Shown in pieces: positions 31,766 to 35,418 of a DNA stretch of 35,418 bases. The stretch's first letter is position 1. Each line of letters starts with the position of its first letter. The notes beneath the pieces were generated by a model. It did no database searches and had not been told where the DNA came from. It saw only the letters and a list, made by a program, of their open reading frames with translations. Source of the DNA: an uncultured Ruminococcus sp. (GTDB taxonomy: Bacteria; Bacillota; Clostridia; Oscillospirales; Ruminococcaceae); NCBI GenBank assembly GCA_947624255.1, contig CANQJO010000019.1:1-35418 (forward strand). The letters are read 5' to 3'. The translations under genes and the position numbers were made by a program.

Positions 31766-32587
31766 ATGAAACAGCGAATCCTTTCATTCTTTGCGTTTGT
31801 GATGCTGGTCATAGGTCTGTCCTTGCTGCTGTACCCGTCAGTGAGCAGTTTTATCAAGGCTCGTCAACAGCATAGAGCGATAAATCGGTATATTTCCTCT
31901 ATTGAACAAATTTCCGAGGACGACTACACGGCTTTTCTCGAAAGCGCTGCGGCGTTCAATCAAAAGCTGGCGATGAGCAAATATATGCTGATGAATATGC
32001 CCGATGAACTGCGCAGTGAGTATTATTCCGTTCTGAACATCGGCGGAAACGGCATTATCGGGTATATAAGTATCCCCACCGCCGATATTATGCTCCCCGT
32101 CTATCACGGCACGAGTGAAGCCGTTTTGCAGGAGGGCGCAGGGCATATCGAGGGATCGTCGTTCCCTATCGGCGGTGAAAGCGTTCATGCCGTGATTTCG
32201 GGGCACAGAGGCTTGCCGTCCTCCCTGCTTTTTACGAATCTCGATAAGCTGAAAACCGGCGATTCTTTTGTTGTGTATGTCCTTGATGAAGCCTTTGTCT
32301 ACAGGGTCAGGTCTATTGAGACTGTCGAGCCGACACAGGTCAGCTCTCTGCGCATTGAGGATCGGAAAAATTACTGCACTCTTGTGACCTGCACCCCTTA
32401 TGGTATCAACTCCCACAGAATGCTGATACACGGCGAGCTGATCCCCGCTGAGGAGGCAGAGCAGGAGCTTGCGATTTTATCGGGTGCAAGCGAAATTCCG
32501 TTTTATTACATAGTTTTGATTTTTGAGATACCTGCGGCGATACTAAGCCTTATAATTTCACTGCGAAAGATCCGGAAAAAGAGGTGA
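31766..32587 (+). CDS. Class C (pilin-polymerising) sortase
   Basis: A 273-residue sortase with an N-terminal and a C-terminal membrane helix, the latter being typical of class C. Catalytic residues: His147 in ISGHRGLP, Cys209 in TLVTCTPYG and Arg218 in NSHRMLIHG. It should join pilin monomers through the LPSTG threonine. The DPF/W lid motif usual for class C is not evident in the segment before residue 90. AAGGAGAGG precedes the ATG. It lies between the major and minor pilin genes. Confidence 0.92.
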   Translation: MKQRILSFFAFVMLVIGLSLLLYPSVSSFIKARQQHRAINRYISSIEQISEDDYTAFLESAAAFNQKLAMSKYMLMNMPDELRSEYYSVLNIGGNGIIGYISIPTADIMLPVYHGTSEAVLQEGAGHIEGSSFPIGGESVHAVISGHRGLPSSLLFTNLDKLKTGDSFVVYVLDEAFVYRVRSIETVEPTQVSSLRIEDRKNYCTLVTCTPYGINSHRMLIHGELIPAEEAEQELAILSGASEIPFYYIVLIFEIPAAILSLIISLRKIRKKR

Positions 32588-32591
32588 TACT

Positions 32592-33641
32592 GTGAAAATT
32601 AAACGTTTTTCAAAACTCCTTGCTGTTTGCTTTGCAATGGTGTTTATGCTTTTCGGAAATATGATCTCCTTTGCAGATGAAGAAACGCATGATCTGCGTG
32701 TCAAATTTATCACAGAAAACGGTCCTGTCACAGATTCCGATTTGAAGCTCTATTATGCCATGACAACTGACGGCAGACTGTCGGGCGAGTTTGCCTCTCT
32801 GCCGATAGAGATCGGTGATCTTACGGACAGCGAAAATGTCAACCGCCTTGCGTATACACTTGCCTCCTATGCGGCAGACGGTGTCGGAGAGATCGCTGCC
32901 TCGGGAGTTACAAACGGTCTGGGCTATGTTGATTTCGAGAAGCTGCCGGCAGGAATTTATCTCGTGACAGGTACTTCCGGAGCGATCGGCGATCTGATCT
33001 ATACGCCAAAGCCTGCGTTGATAAGTATCACAGAGACTTCCGATGCGATGATCGAAGCAAGCCTGAAATACAATGTGACGGCAAGTGGCGTAGTCAGAGC
33101 ATACACTGTAAAAAAAGTGTGGTCAGATAAGGACGGCACAGCACGTCCGCAGTCTGTTACGGTACAGCTTTTAAGAGACAGCGAATTCTATGACGAGGTC
33201 ACGCTGTCTGCCGGAAACGGCTGGTCTCACAGGTGGAACAGCCTTTCTTCGGACTACGACTGGAACGTCATCGAAACGAATATTCCTGCAAATTATACAG
33301 TTTCCATTACGTTGGAGGAGATCACGTTTACAATTGAAAACACGGCGGCAGGCTCTTCCGAAACGACCGAAACGACTGCACCGACAACTACAACTGCGGT
33401 CACAACTACATCTGTTACCAATGTGACCGGAACAGATATAACGACCGACACCACGCCAAAATCAAGCACCACAACGCAAACCGCATCAATTTATACCACT
33501 CCCGGCGGAGGCAGTGATACGCCAAAGCTCCCGCAGACAGGTCAATTGTGGTATCCCGTGCCGATCTTATTCTTTGCAGGGCTGCTGCTGTTTATCATCG
33601 GATTTCTTGCAAGGTCGGGTGATAAGCATGAAGAGGGGTAA
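32592..33641 (+). CDS. LPQTG minor pilin or surface protein with Cna_B domain
   Basis: A 349-residue secreted protein: signal peptide (MKIKRFSKLLAVCFAMVFMLF), an N-terminal domain with the SpaA-like DFEKLPAGIYLVTG, a Cna_B domain (YTVKKVWSDKDGTARPQSVTVQLLRD...WNVIETNIPANYTVSIT), a Thr-rich linker (about 265-300) and the LPQTG signal (from 313) with a membrane helix and acidic tail. Start is GTG, 5 nt after GAGGTG. It probably caps or anchors the pilus. Its composition matches the neighbouring genes, unlike the major pilin. Confidence 0.85.
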   Translation: MKIKRFSKLLAVCFAMVFMLFGNMISFADEETHDLRVKFITENGPVTDSDLKLYYAMTTDGRLSGEFASLPIEIGDLTDSENVNRLAYTLASYAADGVGEIAASGVTNGLGYVDFEKLPAGIYLVTGTSGAIGDLIYTPKPALISITETSDAMIEASLKYNVTASGVVRAYTVKKVWSDKDGTARPQSVTVQLLRDSEFYDEVTLSAGNGWSHRWNSLSSDYDWNVIETNIPANYTVSITLEEITFTIENTAAGSSETTETTAPTTTTAVTTTSVTNVTGTDITTDTTPKSSTTTQTASIYTTPGGGSDTPKLPQTGQLWYPVPILFFAGLLLFIIGFLARSGDKHEEG

Positions 33642-34260
33642 AAGGATCGCCTTGATGCTGTCGGGAACGCTGCTGATGTTCGGGGCAGCCGGTCTGACAG
33701 CGTACAACCTCCACGAGGATTCGCTTGCTGCAATTTCCGCATCAGAGGTTTTGCAGAAGCTCTATGACGAACGAGATCAGCGTATCCGCTCCGATGAGAA
33801 CGAGATCCCGACAGGGATCTCCGGCGATTTTCTCGAAGAAGAAGCACTTGATCCGAGCACTCCCATGCCGGTGATAATGATCGACGGAACGGCATATATC
33901 GGCACGCTGACATTGCCGGCTTTAGAGATAGAATTGCCTGTTGCAGCCGATTGGGACTATGCACAGATGAAAATATCTCCCTGTCGGTATGTGGGTTCTG
34001 CGTACAGTGATGATCTGGTGATCTGCGCCCACAATTACAGCAGTCATTTCCGCAGCATCAAAGATCTGCAAGCGAATGACAATGTGATTTTCATAGATGC
34101 GGATGGGAACGAGTTTTATTATCAAGTCATAAAGGTGGAAACGATCGAGCCGACTGCCGTTGAAGAAATGGTGAATTCCGATGCAGATCTGAGTCTGTTC
34201 ACGTGTAATGCTGCCGGAAATGCTCGTATCACCGTTCGGTGTGACAGAGTGGAAGAATGA
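33628..34260 (+). CDS. Second sortase of the pilus locus, class uncertain
   Basis: A 210-residue sortase with one N-terminal helix (about 7-25) and no C-terminal helix. Catalytic residues: His135 in VICAHNYSSHF, Cys193 in LFTCNAAGNARITVRC and an Arg at 200 or 204. The HNY and FTCNxxGNxR pattern differs from class C, suggesting a housekeeping-like or class D/B-like sortase that attaches the finished pilus to the wall; I cannot fix the class. The ATG overlaps the end of the minor pilin gene by 14 nt, so translation is coupled; a longer frame from 33514 lies inside that gene. Confidence 0.82.
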   Translation: MKRGKRIALMLSGTLLMFGAAGLTAYNLHEDSLAAISASEVLQKLYDERDQRIRSDENEIPTGISGDFLEEEALDPSTPMPVIMIDGTAYIGTLTLPALEIELPVAADWDYAQMKISPCRYVGSAYSDDLVICAHNYSSHFRSIKDLQANDNVIFIDADGNEFYYQVIKVETIEPTAVEEMVNSDADLSLFTCNAAGNARITVRCDRVEE

Positions 34261-34379
34261 GTTTTCAGTCATGATCCCATCGGCACAACAGAGCGTGTCT
34301 GTGTGTGCAAAGAATGTGTAACCGTGCGCATCTGCTGCACATTGACCTCTGTTAACTTAAAAATTTTGGAGGGTTTATT

Positions 34380-35162
34380 ATGCCATATTGCAAGAACTGC
34401 GGTCATCAGCTTAATGAGGATTCAAGATTCTGCCCAAAGTGCGGAACTCAAACTTCGCAGACTGTTTTGAATTCATCAGTTACGACAAATGCTCCTGCTT
34501 ATCAGAATAATCATATCACACAAAATAGTTATGTGCCGAAAAATGTCGAACCGGGAAGAGATTTAAAGATTTTCTATGTTAATGACAGAATTGTACGTCC
34601 ATTCACTATATGCATTGTTATGGACATAATATTCCTTTTAATAGCAGCTTATTTATTAGTTGCTCCTTTGATCGTAGTGCCATCCTCTGAAAAAAGACTT
34701 GACGAATTAAGAACTGACTATTATTATGGGTATGGCTCACGTGCAAGTAAAGAAACAACAAGAGAAGCAGCAGAAGAATTAGCGGAAAAAATTGATTTTT
34801 ATGAAGGATTACAGGATAAAAAAGGCTTGTTATGGGTTGCGCTTATCCTGGAAGCGGCTTCGCTCGGCTTAGGCATAAGGCTAAAAATTAACCTTTCAAG
34901 CATATATCTGCGTGTCTGTGAAAATAAGATCATAGGTAACTGCCTTTGCTCCGGAGGCTTTATGTGCCAAAGTTTTGAGATCACCTATAATGAGATCACT
35001 AATGTTTACGTCAAAAATACCTGGACAAGCGGTCTTAAATCAACTTCGTCCCTTGTAATCAAAAGAATTGCAGAATCAAAGCCTTATTCACTCCCTATAT
35101 ATGATGCGGATACCGCTAAAGATATAATAGTAGGACAAATCGAAAAAAAATCTCAGCAATAA
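34380..35162 (+). CDS. Zinc-ribbon membrane protein
   Basis: A 260-residue protein: an N-terminal zinc ribbon with two CxxC pairs (CKNCG at 4-8, CPKCG at 18-22), a polar Asn/Gln/Thr linker, two membrane helices (about 74-97 and 141-163) separated by a charged coil, and a cytoplasmic C-terminal beta-rich domain that could be PH-like (KIIGNCLCSGGFMCQSFEITYNEITNVYV). GGAGGG lies 6 nt before the ATG. The function is unknown. It is AT-rich relative to the sortase genes and is a separate unit ended by the terminator at 35221. Confidence 0.75.
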   Translation: MPYCKNCGHQLNEDSRFCPKCGTQTSQTVLNSSVTTNAPAYQNNHITQNSYVPKNVEPGRDLKIFYVNDRIVRPFTICIVMDIIFLLIAAYLLVAPLIVVPSSEKRLDELRTDYYYGYGSRASKETTREAAEELAEKIDFYEGLQDKKGLLWVALILEAASLGLGIRLKINLSSIYLRVCENKIIGNCLCSGGFMCQSFEITYNEITNVYVKNTWTSGLKSTSSLVIKRIAESKPYSLPIYDADTAKDIIVGQIEKKSQQ

Positions 35163-35220
35163 CAGATCAGCATCAGCTGATGAAACCTGATACGCAAAAT
35201 ATAAAAATCTACTTAAAGTA

Positions 35221-35263
35221 AAAAGATCCCCCTCTCTGAGTTTCTCAAAGAAGGGGATTTTCA
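35221..35263. terminator. Terminator after the zinc-ribbon gene
   Basis: AAAAGATCCCCCTCT pairs imperfectly with AGAAGGGGATTTTC, with a small GAG/CTC inner stem; T-rich on both strands. Confidence 0.65.
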
Positions 35264-35275
35264 ATAAATATATTA

Positions 35276-35336
35276 ACACTAATCTCATTTCAAAAAACGT
35301 GCGGGATATTCGCAAAGATCATCGGGTCGTAGAGTG
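35276..35336 (+). repeat. Dispersed repeat copy C
   Basis: The segment ACTAATCTCATT..AAAAAACGTGC matches the left flank and arm of copy B, and the following GTGCGGGATATTCGCAAA matches copies A and B (right arm). The downstream part diverges, but GTGACGAAAC, found inside copy B, reappears at the very end of the window. Confidence 0.6.
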
Positions 35337-35374
35337 AAATTGAAAGTTGTAAAATAAAATGACACAAAAAAAGA

Positions 35375-35403
35375 ATGACTCAAAGTGAAAACTGTGATAT
35401 AAT
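35375..35403 (+). promoter_or_regulatory. Promoter reading out of the right edge
   Basis: ATGACT (35375-35380), 17-bp spacer, TATAAT (35398-35403). Its target lies beyond the window. Confidence 0.55.
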
Positions 35404-35418
35404 GTAAGTGACGAAACA

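Noticed and set aside
1..35418. CRISPR array, insertion sequence or prophage
   Set aside because: No regularly spaced repeats, transposase, integrase or phage structural genes were seen.

Overview
The window looks like the chromosome of a low-to-mid GC, Gram-positive anaerobe of the Clostridia, most likely a Ruminococcus-type member of the Oscillospiraceae. The basis is inference from gene content and style: strong AGGAGG-type ribosome sites, many perfect sigma-A promoters with 17-bp spacers, the sporulation/germination genes spoIVB and cwlD, LPxTG surface proteins with sortases, and Thr-rich linkers like those in ruminococcal surface proteins.

Left third (259-10140, minus strand): an almost complete arginine pathway, read right to left as argG, argH, a small membrane protein, argC (type 2), a CdiI-like immunity protein, argJ, then (after a 204-bp gap with a direct repeat) argB, argD, a LURP-one/Tubby-like protein and argF, ending with a DUF3592-like membrane protein and a terminator. 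Several genes overlap by 4 nt (ATGA), so the non-arginine genes are translationally coupled to the pathway. Left of this a perfect consensus promoter drives a leader that resembles an rRNA-operon leader and runs off the edge. A classic ARG-box palindrome lies just upstream of the argG promoter, in the region shared with a divergent CobW operon.

Centre (10460-17610, plus strand except spoIVB): a zinc-chaperone-type CobW GTPase with a very long His-rich arm; a second CobW-like GTPase fused to a YcgQ/TIGR03943 C-terminal domain; then purB, rimM and trmD; an HPr phosphocarrier with its own promoter and terminator; spoIVB on the opposite strand; and a four-helix membrane protein. The next ~850 bp has no convincing protein gene. 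Its minus strand carries a consensus promoter, about 380 nt of strongly hairpin-forming sequence and an intrinsic terminator: a candidate uncharacterised structured RNA.

Right-centre (18456-28331): a helical-repeat protein (minus), an OmpR-type two-component system whose kinase has a Thr-rich extracellular region, tRNA-Thr(CGT), a small inverted-repeat element, a dCMP deaminase and smpB. On the minus strand follow cwlD, an SGNH hydrolase plus MBOAT acyltransferase pair (surface-polymer acetylation), a DUF5662 protein and a DUF3810 membrane metallopeptidase-like protein.

Right end (28470-35418, plus): a sortase-assembled pilus locus (small ORF, signal peptidase I, major LPSTG pilin, class C sortase, LPQTG minor subunit, second sortase). 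The major pilin is compositionally mosaic: its ends match its neighbours while its middle is much more AT-rich. A zinc-ribbon membrane protein, a terminator, a repeat copy and an outward promoter complete the window. Members of one dispersed repeat family occur upstream of argG, after the tRNA and at the right end.
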